Assembly: GCA_017614795.1 (NCBI GenBank)
Contig: JAGABD010000110.1
Coordinates: 1-40,922 of the forward strand
Length of the DNA stretch: 40,922 bases
Direction: 5' to 3'
Origin: Bacteroidales bacterium
GTDB lineage: Bacteria > Bacteroidota > Bacteroidia > Bacteroidales > UBA932
A model generated the notes under the pieces. The model did no database searches. It worked only from the letters and a program-made list of their open reading frames with translations, and was not told the origin of the DNA. The position numbers and the translations under genes are program-made. This document shows positions 24,484 through 32,755 of the stretch, one piece after another; the first letter of the stretch is position 1; every line of letters begins with the position of its first letter.

Positions 24484-25527
24484 TCAGTTATGATGGATTC
24501 CCGCAAGTTCTTCCTTGATGTAGTCCAGCGCCGCTATCTTCGCCTTTGTCGCCTCGAGGTCGAGGCGGCGGGTATTGTTGGAGTTGAACTCGTCTATGGT
24601 CACGGCCTTGAGGTTGCCGTCGGTGAAGAACTTGTCGTAGTTGAGAGTGCGGTTGTCGGCCGGCACGCGGTAGAAGTCGCCCATATCCTCGGCCTTGGCG
24701 CATTCCTCCTTGGTGAGAAGGGTTTCGTACATCTTCTCGCCGTGGCGGATGCCTATCACCTTGATGGCGGACTTGTCGCCGCCGAAGAGCTCGCAAACCG
24801 CCTCCGCCTGGGTCCTGATGGTGCAGGCAGGTGCCTTCTGCACGAGGATGTCGCCGTTCTGGCCGTGCTCGAAAGCGAAGAGCACGAGGTCCACAGCCTC
24901 GTCGAGGCTCATAATGAAACGGGTCATCGAAGGCTCGGTGAGGGTGATGGGGAGACCTGCGCGGATCTGCTCTATCCACAGGGGAATCACGCTTCCGCGG
25001 CTGCACATGACGTTGCCGTAACGGGTGCAGCATATCTTGGTGGTGGTCGTCTGGCGGCTCTTCGCAACCGCAACCTTCTCCTCTATCGCCTTGGTGATGC
25101 CCATGGCGTTGATGGGGTAGGCGGCCTTGTCGGTGCTGAGGCAGATGACGCTCTTCACGCCCGCCTCGATGGCGGCGGTAAGCACGTTGTCGGTGCCTAT
25201 GACGTTGGTGCGGACGGCCTCCATCGGGAAGAATTCGCAGCTGGGAACCTGCTTGAGCGCGGCGGCGTGGAAGATGTAGTCCACACCGTTCATGGCGCTG
25301 CGGCAGCTCTCGAGGCTGCGTACGTCGCCGATGTAGAATTTTGTTTTGGAAGCCACGTCGGGATACTTCGCCTGGTACTCGTGGCGCATGTCGTCCTGCT
25401 TCTTCTCGTCGCGGGAGAAGATGCGGATTTCACCTATGTCCGTACGAAGGAAACGCCTCAGGACCGCATTTCCGAAGGATCCGGTCCCCCCTGTTATCAT
25501 CAGGGTCTTGTCTTTGAAAATTGACAT
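24484..25527 (-). CDS. fnlA: FnlA/CapE/WbjB-type UDP-GlcNAc 4,6-dehydratase/5-epimerase
   Basis: The 347-aa soluble extended SDR has MITGGTGSFGNAVLRRFL at the N-terminus, IFSRDEKKQDDMR, HAAALKQVPSCEF, and the catalytic STDKAAYPINAMGITK with Met at the usual Tyr position, as in CapE/FlaA1-type inverting dehydratases. It begins L-FucNAc synthesis from UDP-GlcNAc. A -7 promoter element and a perfect inverted repeat lie directly upstream, so fnlABC and what follows may have their own regulated start within the locus. Confidence 0.93.
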   Translation of the reverse strand: MSIFKDKTLMITGGTGSFGNAVLRRFLRTDIGEIRIFSRDEKKQDDMRHEYQAKYPDVASKTKFYIGDVRSLESCRSAMNGVDYIFHAAALKQVPSCEFFPMEAVRTNVIGTDNVLTAAIEAGVKSVICLSTDKAAYPINAMGITKAIEEKVAVAKSRQTTTTKICCTRYGNVMCSRGSVIPLWIEQIRAGLPITLTEPSMTRFIMSLDEAVDLVLFAFEHGQNGDILVQKAPACTIRTQAEAVCELFGGDKSAIKVIGIRHGEKMYETLLTKEECAKAEDMGDFYRVPADNRTLNYDKFFTDGNLKAVTIDEFNSNNTRRLDLEATKAKIAALDYIKEELAGIHHN

Positions 25528-25528
25528 T

Positions 25529-25554
25529 TTTGTAAGTTTAATCTTACAAAGATA
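25529..25554 (-). promoter_or_regulatory. Internal promoter -7 element with overlapping 8-bp inverted repeat upstream of fnlA
   Basis: On the minus strand TATCTTTG (25547-25554) lies 19 nt before the fnlA ATG. The inverted repeat CTTTGTAAG... is formed by arms 25543-25550 and 25529-25536 (8 bp perfect, 6-nt spacer) and overlaps the end of the -7 element. It could be an operator or a short 5'-UTR hairpin next to the start codon. No TTTG is present at the -33 position. Confidence 0.5.
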
Positions 25555-25563
25555 GCAATTATT

Positions 25564-27060
25564 TTATAATGCGATGGAAATGCCCGCAACCGCCCCCACG
25601 TTGTGGGGGAGCACTTTGCCGAAATCGGCATAGATTCCGTAGGTCAGAGAAAGCCTGCCGGGAAGGCGCCCGGACTTGATTCGCACGGCCCCGTCGAGGC
25701 CCGCCGAGAACTGGAAGAGGCCCTTGTCGATGGTGTTCTTCTTCCACCATTTCCAGCCCGAGCCCCAGGACGAAGGCGCTATGTACGGCTCGTGGTAGGT
25801 GCCGTAATACTCCCCTGCGGTGAGCATCAGTCGGTAAGGGTATTCGCGGAAGAATTTCCCGGACAGACCAAGGTTTACTGCCTTGTGGCGGTTGCTCCGG
25901 ATGGTCCAGACTCCGTCCGGCCCGTAGCCGGTAAAGAACAGAGGCGCGCAGATGCCGCGGCCGTAATGCGTCCACCCGGACTTGTAGTCCCCGTTCTTGA
26001 AATAGTTGTCTCCGCCCACCACGGTGCCTTTCGGACGCTGGTCCGGAGGCAGCAGATTGCCCTGATCGTCGTGTTTGCTGACCTGGATGGTACCGGACTG
26101 CCATTTGGTATAATGGAAATCCAGCATGATGTCGCTCACCCAGCGGTCCTTGTCCGCAAACGAATAATTCAGGGAATAAATGCCGTCGGGGAGGTTGTAA
26201 TGCTTCATGCTGCCCTTGTCGGCATAGGGCTTTTCATACTGGAAGGTAATGCCGCGTCCATCCCTTTCCCAGCCGATACGCAGCTGCTCCGAGCCGCCGT
26301 GGTCGCCCAGTTTATTCATCTTGTCAAGAACAGAGTCCTCGGCCGACCCGTCACTGAAGGAGACGATGCGGAAGTAGTTTTTGAAGCTCGCGTCCATCTT
26401 GCCGCCCGTCTGGTTGGAACCGGCCCACAGCGTATAATGGTCGAGTCCGAGCTGCGCATAGAGTCCCGGCACGATGTCGTAGCGCAGATAACCGCGCAAA
26501 CGATGAACAAGAGCGTCCTGCATATACCTGGAGTCGGTCGTCAGGTAATCGCCCCAAACACCGCTGATACTCAGATGTTTACGAGTATAAGGAATGTACC
26601 AGGGTTCCAGCACGAGACGATAGCCCGGAAGCGTGCGCGCGTTGTTGCTTTCGATCACGTGCCCTTCGGTGGAAGAGATGGATCCCAGCGAGGGGTCAGA
26701 GCCCAGGAACTCGCGTTCGCGGTGCATCATCCCGGCGTCGAGGCGAAGCGCTTTCCAGCGGATGCCGCCATAAAGCTCGTCTATCGCCGGAACCGCCGAC
26801 ACTCCCCCGTCCCTGCTTTCCAAAGCGCAGGCGAGAGATACTCCGGCCTGCCATTCGAAGCCGCCGCGCAGCGACGCCGCCTCTCCGTTGCCTATTCCTG
26901 CGTCCGCACTGCCATTCAGAGGACGCCTGAAGTCCACCACCCCCAGCGCGAAGCCATTGTCGGGCATAAGGCCGTAACGGTTGGCGGTAGCCCAGAAAGG
27001 CTGCCCGTCCCCCGTAGAGAGCGCGCCCAGAAGCATCGCGGAGATGAAGAAACCATTCAT
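25564..27060 (-). CDS. Wzi-family capsule assembly outer-membrane protein
   Basis: The 498-aa protein is a probable outer-membrane beta-barrel of the capsule assembly Wzi family: an early GDGQPFWATANRYGLMPDNG, alternating aromatic strands throughout, YGGIRWKALRLDAGM, DHYTLWAGSNQTGG, and a C-terminal strand ending in SIAL. Wzi anchors capsular polysaccharide at the surface. The signal sequence is unusually short (MNGFFISAMLLGALS). An in-frame TGA 24 bp upstream rules out a longer N-terminus in this sequence. The upstream epimerase frame stays open through the first ~365 bp of this gene. Confidence 0.82.
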   Translation of the reverse strand: MNGFFISAMLLGALSTGDGQPFWATANRYGLMPDNGFALGVVDFRRPLNGSADAGIGNGEAASLRGGFEWQAGVSLACALESRDGGVSAVPAIDELYGGIRWKALRLDAGMMHREREFLGSDPSLGSISSTEGHVIESNNARTLPGYRLVLEPWYIPYTRKHLSISGVWGDYLTTDSRYMQDALVHRLRGYLRYDIVPGLYAQLGLDHYTLWAGSNQTGGKMDASFKNYFRIVSFSDGSAEDSVLDKMNKLGDHGGSEQLRIGWERDGRGITFQYEKPYADKGSMKHYNLPDGIYSLNYSFADKDRWVSDIMLDFHYTKWQSGTIQVSKHDDQGNLLPPDQRPKGTVVGGDNYFKNGDYKSGWTHYGRGICAPLFFTGYGPDGVWTIRSNRHKAVNLGLSGKFFREYPYRLMLTAGEYYGTYHEPYIAPSSWGSGWKWWKKNTIDKGLFQFSAGLDGAVRIKSGRLPGRLSLTYGIYADFGKVLPHNVGAVAGISIAL

Positions 27061-27985
27061 TGCTGAAGGCCTTGAAAGTCATTTCGAGCCCTTCCTCGGC
27101 GCTCACGGGCATCTTGTCGACACCCAGCGCCGCCTTGAGCTTGGCGTTGGAACTAACATAGTTCTCGGTAAGTTTTTGAAGCCTTTCGGGATTCAGGGGC
27201 AGATGAAGCAGGCCGCCTGCCCAGGCCACGGCCGATATCAGCCACTTGGGAAGCCTCCAGATGCGTGCTTTGCGGCCCTGCGAGGCGCATATCATCCGTA
27301 TCAGCCGGTTGGTCGACACGGGCTCGTCGTCGCCCAGGTTGTAGATGCCCGAAGGCACGCTCTTCTCGAGCAGCGACTTCACTGCGAAGCGAACGTTGCC
27401 GATGGATGTGAAGGTACGGAGGTTCTCATAAGCCCCGAGAGGCCAGGGAATGCCCTTTCGCACCAGATTGAAGAGCAGAGGGAGATTTCCCTTGTTGCCC
27501 GAACCGTGAATCATGCAGGGGCGGAGGATGTACACCAGCTTGTCCGCCGCGGGATGGCCCAGGATATAAGCTTCCGCTTGAAGCTTGCTGTTGCCGTAAG
27601 CGCCTACAGGAGAAGGAATTACGTCCTCTGTGAGAATGCCTTCCACGCTGTCTGCCACTGCCTTCACGGTACTGAAGAAAATGAACATCTTCGCTTTCGA
27701 CTGCAGGAACCAGTCGTAAATCTTCTTGGTGAGTCCCGTGTTCACCGCGTAATAGGCCTCCTCGTTCGCGGCCTTCTTGATGTCGTGCACCATGGCGGCG
27801 AGATGCACCACGGCGTCGACGTCCGGCAGCCGACCCTCCTCGAGGTCCTGCCAGGAATAGGTCTGCGCCACATTGGGGTTCTCCGGCGCGACGATGTCCA
27901 GCCCGAAGACCGTATGGTCCCCGGCCAGCATGGCGCTGAAGTTGCTTCCTACGAAGCCGTGTACACCGGTAATCAGAATTCTCAT
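26696..27985 (-). CDS. NAD-dependent epimerase/reductase with abnormal C-terminal run-on into wzi
   Basis: From the ATG at 27985 the first ~308 residues form a normal extended SDR: ILITGVHGFVGSNF, VVHLAAMVHD, Ser in FFSTVKAV, the Tyr-Lys pair in GAYGNSKLQAE, and a typical ending EEGLEMTFKAFSN. It resembles WbpV/WreQ-type 4-ketoreductases/epimerases. After that point the frame stays open for about 121 more residues, Arg/Gly-rich and unlike any domain, overlapping wzi in another frame down to 26696. A TGA overlapping the wzi ATG (ATGA) sits one base out of frame, so the natural end was probably there. Either a 1-base frameshift or a real extension is possible. The start overlaps the upstream glycosyltransferase by 4 bp. 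Confidence 0.75.
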   Translation of the reverse strand: MRILITGVHGFVGSNFSAMLAGDHTVFGLDIVAPENPNVAQTYSWQDLEEGRLPDVDAVVHLAAMVHDIKKAANEEAYYAVNTGLTKKIYDWFLQSKAKMFIFFSTVKAVADSVEGILTEDVIPSPVGAYGNSKLQAEAYILGHPAADKLVYILRPCMIHGSGNKGNLPLLFNLVRKGIPWPLGAYENLRTFTSIGNVRFAVKSLLEKSVPSGIYNLGDDEPVSTNRLIRMICASQGRKARIWRLPKWLISAVAWAGGLLHLPLNPERLQKLTENYVSSNAKLKAALGVDKMPVSAEEGLEMTFKAFSNEWFLHLRDASGRALYGGRAAFLGYRQPLRPYARQWLRAGGGGLQASSEWQCGRRNRQRRGGVAARRLRMAGRSISRLRFGKQGRGSVGGSGDRRALWRHPLESASPRRRDDAPRTRVPGL

Positions 27986-29166
27986 TTCAGAAGGGACTCC
28001 AGGAGTTCGACATATCGGGAGGTCACTTTCTCCCGCGAGTATTGTTCTTCGATAAGTTTTCGGCCGCTTTCGCCCATTTTGAGCAGTTCCTCCCGAGCCT
28101 TTTCGACGCCGCCTTCGAGCAGCTTGTGAAGGTAAGCCGCCATAGACTCGGCGCGGTCCTCGCCGCAGAAAAGCTTTGCGCAAGGCATTCCGCCAAGGAA
28201 ATTCACGATGGGAGTATCCTCGCCGGAGCTGACGATCAGCGGACGGGCGCAGGCCATGATGGTATAGACCTTCGAAGGGAAGCCCTGCCTGTCCATCGAG
28301 GGCAGCATAAAGATGAAGTTGGCGTCCGAAGCGGCCAGCAGCTCGGGCATCTTCTCCCGGGGCTGATAAGGCAGCAGGCGGAAGTTGCGCAGATGCCTTG
28401 CGTCGATGCCTTCGATGAGATGCTCCCTGCGCACTCCCTCCCCCACTACGCAGTACGTCAGGGGCAGGTCCGCCGTCTTTTCCGCCAGGTCCAGAAGAAG
28501 ATCCCAGTCCTGCGCGTAGCCGATGTTTCCGGCATACAGAATCCGCAGCACTCCGGAGGACGCGTTCCTCTCGAGAGGCCTGTACAGCTCCGTATCCACG
28601 AAATTGGGGATGATGTGCAGCTTCGAGGGATTCTTGAAACGGGGCGCGATGGTGTCGCGGAACACCCTGTCGATGGTGATCACCGCGTCGGAACCGTCGT
28701 AGATGCGGCGCTCCATACGCTTCATAACCCGCAGCGGCAGTCCGTGCAGTTTTTGCAGGATGTCGGGATAGATTTCCTGCACGTTGTACACCACCTTGCA
28801 GCGTTTGATGCGGCCCAGCCACACGTTCAGCAGGCCCACTGTCGGGGGCGGCGACGGCGACAGGATCACATCCGGCCTCTTCCCCAGCAGAATTACGAAG
28901 AACGAAGCCAGATGCCACCAGGCGAAGCTCAGAGCCCGCACTCCGAAGTTGCTGAAACGCCTCATCGGAATCCGGGTGATCTTGATTCCGTCGTTGAAAG
29001 CCTTTGCCTCTTTGCCTTTTACCGGCGGATTGAAGTGCGGGGTGGTAGTCACGACTCTCACTTCCCAGCCTGCGGCCACGAAAGCCTCTGCGATATCGTT
29101 GTAGAGATACGCAGTACTCACGCCGTCGGGTCCGAAGACGAGGCTATGAATCAAGAGCCGCTTCAT
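27982..29166 (-). CDS. Glycosyltransferase family 4, WbuB-like
   Basis: The protein has 394 aa from the ATG at 29166 (a TTG 24 bp upstream is less likely). GT-B fold: the N-terminal domain contains SLVFGPDGVSTAYLYNDIAEAF and VTTTPHFNPP, and the C-terminal donor domain has LRILYAGNIGYAQDWDLLLD and MDRQGFPSKVYTIMACARPLIV. This pattern matches WbuB-type transferases, which use UDP-L-FucNAc in E. coli O26. The complete fnlABC set in the same locus makes L-FucNAc a reasonable donor, though this is inference. It overlaps the next upstream transferase by 23 bp. Confidence 0.85.
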   Translation of the reverse strand: MKRLLIHSLVFGPDGVSTAYLYNDIAEAFVAAGWEVRVVTTTPHFNPPVKGKEAKAFNDGIKITRIPMRRFSNFGVRALSFAWWHLASFFVILLGKRPDVILSPSPPPTVGLLNVWLGRIKRCKVVYNVQEIYPDILQKLHGLPLRVMKRMERRIYDGSDAVITIDRVFRDTIAPRFKNPSKLHIIPNFVDTELYRPLERNASSGVLRILYAGNIGYAQDWDLLLDLAEKTADLPLTYCVVGEGVRREHLIEGIDARHLRNFRLLPYQPREKMPELLAASDANFIFMLPSMDRQGFPSKVYTIMACARPLIVSSGEDTPIVNFLGGMPCAKLFCGEDRAESMAAYLHKLLEGGVEKAREELLKMGESGRKLIEEQYSREKVTSRYVELLESLLK

Positions 29167-30244
29167 ACATTTTAAGGGTAGCCGAGGCAATCACGGGCAC
29201 GCTGAAGGCCTTGCGCACGAACTCGGAACCTTTCGTTCCCATCTTCTGCAGTTCGTCCAGATCCTTCGACATCGCCTCGACGAGGGCGTTTTCCAGCTCC
29301 TCCTGGCCGAGATTGATGCACCAGCCGGCGTGTTTGCCGTTAATCAGTTCCCAAGGGGTATTCGTCGTGGTAATAACCGGCACCCCGCACGCCAGGGCTT
29401 CGGCTATTACCACGCCGAAATTTTCGCTGAACGAAGGCAGCACGAAAAGTGCCGATTCCGCGTACAGCGCCAGTTTGTCTTTTCCAAAACGGGGCGGCAG
29501 CATCCTCACGCAGCGCGAAAGGCCCATACGGGAGATGGCCCCGTGCAGTTCTTCGGTATAGATGGGGTCGCCGTTGCCGGCAATCACCAGATTCCAGTCC
29601 GGGAAGTTCTCGTGGATGGCGTCCCAGGCGTCCAGCAGCATCTCTATGCCCTTCTTGGGATGGATGCGCGAAAGGAAAAGCACCTGCTTCTTCACGCCCT
29701 CCGTGCTTGTGCGGCAAGGGAGGGAATCCACGTCGATGCAGTTGGGCACCACCGCGATGGGCGTCTTGATGCCGAGGGCGCGGATGTTCTCCGCCTCGAG
29801 GGTGGACGTGGCGTGGATGCGGACGCTCGCATTGAGGTCGCGCTTCTGGTAGAGAAGCATCGCCACAAGCTTCTTGATGCGCTTCTGCTCCAGGCTCCAG
29901 GGCTCGAGGGAACCTCTGGGGGTGGAGATGAACGGCACGCCGCACTTGGTGGCCGCCACCCTGGCGAAATGGCACAGCGGTTCCCAAATCGCCTGGCCGT
30001 GCACCAGATCGAACTTCTCCTGCGCAATGAATTCGCGCACTTCCCTGACCTTGTAGCCCTTCTCGAGCACCTTCAGCTGGACGCCGCTGCCATCCAGCAG
30101 GGCATCGTTCATATCGTCCGAACGGACGACCATAAGGGTAACGTCGACGCCGGCCGCCGAGAGTCCCCTTGCGAGAAGAGGCACGCTGCGGGCCGGTCCT
30201 CCGAAGGACTTGTCGATGCAGGTCGTTACCAACAATACTTTCAT
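29144..30244 (-). CDS. Glycosyltransferase family 4
   Basis: The protein has 366 aa from the ATG at 30244. It has the GT4 features SFGGPARSVPLLARGL near the N-terminus, TPRGSLEPW, IHATSTLEAENI, LFLSRIHPKKGIEMLLDA, and the donor-site motif SENFGVVIAEALACGVPVI with the E-x7-E pair. The donor and acceptor are unknown. It lies between two other transferase genes in the polysaccharide unit, ends inside the WbuB-like gene and starts 10 bp after the preceding transferase. Confidence 0.88.
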   Translation of the reverse strand: MKVLLVTTCIDKSFGGPARSVPLLARGLSAAGVDVTLMVVRSDDMNDALLDGSGVQLKVLEKGYKVREVREFIAQEKFDLVHGQAIWEPLCHFARVAATKCGVPFISTPRGSLEPWSLEQKRIKKLVAMLLYQKRDLNASVRIHATSTLEAENIRALGIKTPIAVVPNCIDVDSLPCRTSTEGVKKQVLFLSRIHPKKGIEMLLDAWDAIHENFPDWNLVIAGNGDPIYTEELHGAISRMGLSRCVRMLPPRFGKDKLALYAESALFVLPSFSENFGVVIAEALACGVPVITTTNTPWELINGKHAGWCINLGQEELENALVEAMSKDLDELQKMGTKGSEFVRKAFSVPVIASATLKMYEAALDS

Positions 30245-30254
30245 AACCAATATC

Positions 30255-31397
30255 CTAGCGGGCTTTCCAAGGGCACGCGGGCCTCGGACCGTCCGGATTC
30301 AAAACATACAATACAATATCGCGCAGATAGCGTCCCACGACCTCCTGCGACACGCTCGGGGCGAACTCCCTCGAACGGGCCGCCCACTCCTTCGCGAGCG
30401 ACGGGTCGTCTATCACCTTCTGCATGGCCGCGGCAAGCTCGCGGGGCCTTTCGGAACGAAACACAAGGCCGTTTCCGGCGCCGGGAACCATCTCGTCGCT
30501 CACCGCCTGGTCGGAGGCAATCACGCCTATTCCGGCGTCCATCGCCTCGTTCACCACGAGGTTCCAGCCATCGGCGCGCGAAGGCACCACCGCCACGTCG
30601 TAGTCCGAGAGCTTCTCCAGCACCTCCTGCGACTTCCATACTCCGACGCAACGCACGTTGGCATAGGGCTCGATGCGCCTGCGAAGGTCCGTCTCGTCGG
30701 GGCCGTAGCCTCCTGCGAAATCCAGCGTGAAATCGCCGCGAAGATACTTCAGAGCGTCCAGCAGCACGTCCGTTCCCTTGGTCTTGTAGTAGAACCTGCC
30801 GAGGCAGACGAAACGCACGGGCTTGCCGGGATGGGCAGTCTCCTTCGCGAGAGGCATCACCGGCGGGCAATACATATAGCGGAAGAGCTTGTCCCTCCTC
30901 CACCCGCAACGGCGGTATGCCCTCACTCCCCTTTCGCCAAGAGGAAGGAAGGCATTCACGTGCCTTGAATACTCGAAACGCAAGCGGGTGTATTTGAGCC
31001 AGTGATATATCGCGAGGCCAAGCCTGAACGGCAGCGAGCCGCCGAGGGGCGCGGGCCTTTCCGAGAACATCAGGAAGGGGTTTCCGCCCTCGAAGATGTA
31101 CTTTTTCGCCTTCAGCATCACGGGGGTGTCGAAGCCGTTTCCTATATGGATCGCGTCGGGATGTTCGCGGCAGAATTCAGCTATGGCCGCGTCGGCGTCG
31201 GGCTTCTCATAGAGCCTTACCACTTCCGCCTTGCCGAAATCGGAGTCCTCGTCCCAGGAGGCCGCCTTGCGGTCCTCGCGCAGCGGCTTGAGAATCACAT
31301 ACCAGACCTTCGCCGGCCAGAGGCGGGAAAGGACGTTGAAGGGCCCCTTCTCAACCTTTGGAGGATGGTCGAACCAGGCTATGATTTCTCGTTCCAT
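30255..31397 (-). CDS. Glycosyltransferase (GT-B, GT4-like)
   Basis: The protein has 380 aa from the ATG at 31397, which lies 19 bp inside the end of the polymerase gene; a longer open frame upstream overlaps that gene and is not supported. The C-terminal donor domain is clear: FVCLGRFYYKTKGTDVLLDAL, FAGGYGPDE, and VVPSRADGWNLVVNEAMDAGIGVIAS, where the first acidic residue of the E-x7-E pair is Asp. The N-terminal acceptor domain is diverged (HIGNGFDTPVMLKAKKY). The sugar is unknown. Confidence 0.82.
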   Translation of the reverse strand: MEREIIAWFDHPPKVEKGPFNVLSRLWPAKVWYVILKPLREDRKAASWDEDSDFGKAEVVRLYEKPDADAAIAEFCREHPDAIHIGNGFDTPVMLKAKKYIFEGGNPFLMFSERPAPLGGSLPFRLGLAIYHWLKYTRLRFEYSRHVNAFLPLGERGVRAYRRCGWRRDKLFRYMYCPPVMPLAKETAHPGKPVRFVCLGRFYYKTKGTDVLLDALKYLRGDFTLDFAGGYGPDETDLRRRIEPYANVRCVGVWKSQEVLEKLSDYDVAVVPSRADGWNLVVNEAMDAGIGVIASDQAVSDEMVPGAGNGLVFRSERPRELAAAMQKVIDDPSLAKEWAARSREFAPSVSQEVVGRYLRDIVLYVLNPDGPRPACPWKAR

Positions 31398-32752
31398 GGA
31401 AGTTCGGAATAATGATACATCATCCAGAAGACGAAGCAGGTGAAGAGGCTGCCGTACATAAGCGAACCCATATACGAGGTGAACGCCGCCATAGCGAACA
31501 GCTTCGGAAGCGTACGCTCGCCTTTGGACGAACGGACAAGAGCCTTTATCAGCGCGAATCCCAGGATCACATAGAGCACGAGGCCCATAAGGCCGAAGTC
31601 GGCCACGGCGTGAACTATGCCGGACTGCACCGTACGCAGGTCGCCGTTCTCGGTGAAGGACTTCTCGACGTGGAAGGAATACTGTCCCATGCCCCATCCG
31701 AAGAGGAGCTGCGAGAAGTTGCCCTCCATATAAGTCTCCATAATGTTCACCTCCTGGCGGCCCGACGAAAGTTCGTCGACACCACGTTTGAAGGTCCTGT
31801 CGAACAGCGCCTGGGCAAAGCCCGTTCCCTCGTCCTTGCTTGGCAGCGCCGCGTGTTTGATGATGAACGGCGCGCTTATCGCCATTATGGCCACCAAGCC
31901 TATCATCGCCCTTCTCGCGAATTTGCCGGTCGCATAGAACAGCACGAACGGCAGCGACAGGAAGAACGCTATGATGGCCGACGACGAGAAGGTGTTCAGC
32001 AGCACGAACAAGCCAAGCAGCAGGAAGATTATCTGCCTCGCCATACTGCCCCGCGTCTTGCCCGACACTATGCCAGTGATGGACATGAGGAGATAAGGCA
32101 CCAGGTAGAATCCAAGGCCCTTGGGCTCTCCCGCAAAGGCATATACTCGCAGCATCGTCTGCTCGCCGAAGTGCGCCTTCACCGAATCGGCCGCGTCGAA
32201 CAGGGCGGACTGGGAAATACGCATGATCGGCATGAAGGTGAGGCCCAGCGCGTTGAATACCAGGTGCACCAGTCCGATCACTATCGAAACCTCCACCGCC
32301 GTGCAGTAGGATTTGTACACCTTCGGCGCGAAGCGGTAGTCCAGCAGGTTCCCGTAGAACAACAGCACGCCCATTGTCAGATACGAGAAGTCCTGCAGAA
32401 GCACCCTGGCGATGGGGCTCGAGTCCTCCACCAGCAGCAGGTTCCTTTCGGTGAGCATCGCCACGATGTTGGACATCAGCACCACGACGACATACAGCGA
32501 GAAGAACGAATTGTACAGTCCCTTATGCTCGGGAGGACGCTGCTTTTCGTGCGTCAGGATGCACCAGATCATAAACAGCGACACCATCTTGGCGGGATTC
32601 CAGATGGTACCGAGATATACGAAGCAGTTGGCGAATCCGATTGCCCAGAAATACAGGCAGAGCAGTTCCAGGTGCTTGTGCTTTGCCGTATACCAGAAAG
32701 CCATCAGCACGAAGAACGCGAATACCGAATATCTGAAGAGCAACCAGAACAT
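31379..32752 (-). CDS. Wzy-like polysaccharide polymerase (O-antigen polymerase/ligase family)
   Basis: The 457-aa integral membrane protein has about ten to twelve hydrophobic helices and a large extracytoplasmic loop between roughly residues 300 and 390 (TFKRGVDELSSGRQEVNIM, LFGWGMGQYSFHV). The G-G--Y pattern after the loop resembles the Wzy/O-antigen ligase superfamily. Position directly after the flippase gene (3-bp gap) supports polymerase function. Sequence alone does not separate Wzy from a ligase. Confidence 0.82.
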   Translation of the reverse strand: MFWLLFRYSVFAFFVLMAFWYTAKHKHLELLCLYFWAIGFANCFVYLGTIWNPAKMVSLFMIWCILTHEKQRPPEHKGLYNSFFSLYVVVVLMSNIVAMLTERNLLLVEDSSPIARVLLQDFSYLTMGVLLFYGNLLDYRFAPKVYKSYCTAVEVSIVIGLVHLVFNALGLTFMPIMRISQSALFDAADSVKAHFGEQTMLRVYAFAGEPKGLGFYLVPYLLMSITGIVSGKTRGSMARQIIFLLLGLFVLLNTFSSSAIIAFFLSLPFVLFYATGKFARRAMIGLVAIMAISAPFIIKHAALPSKDEGTGFAQALFDRTFKRGVDELSSGRQEVNIMETYMEGNFSQLLFGWGMGQYSFHVEKSFTENGDLRTVQSGIVHAVADFGLMGLVLYVILGFALIKALVRSSKGERTLPKLFAMAAFTSYMGSLMYGSLFTCFVFWMMYHYSELPWNEKS

Positions 32753-32755
32753 AGC

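Noticed and set aside
31398..31697. Upstream extension of the third glycosyltransferase frame
   Set aside because: It runs out of frame through the polymerase gene and shows no domain; the start at 31397 fits the GT-B N-terminus and the local pattern of short overlaps.
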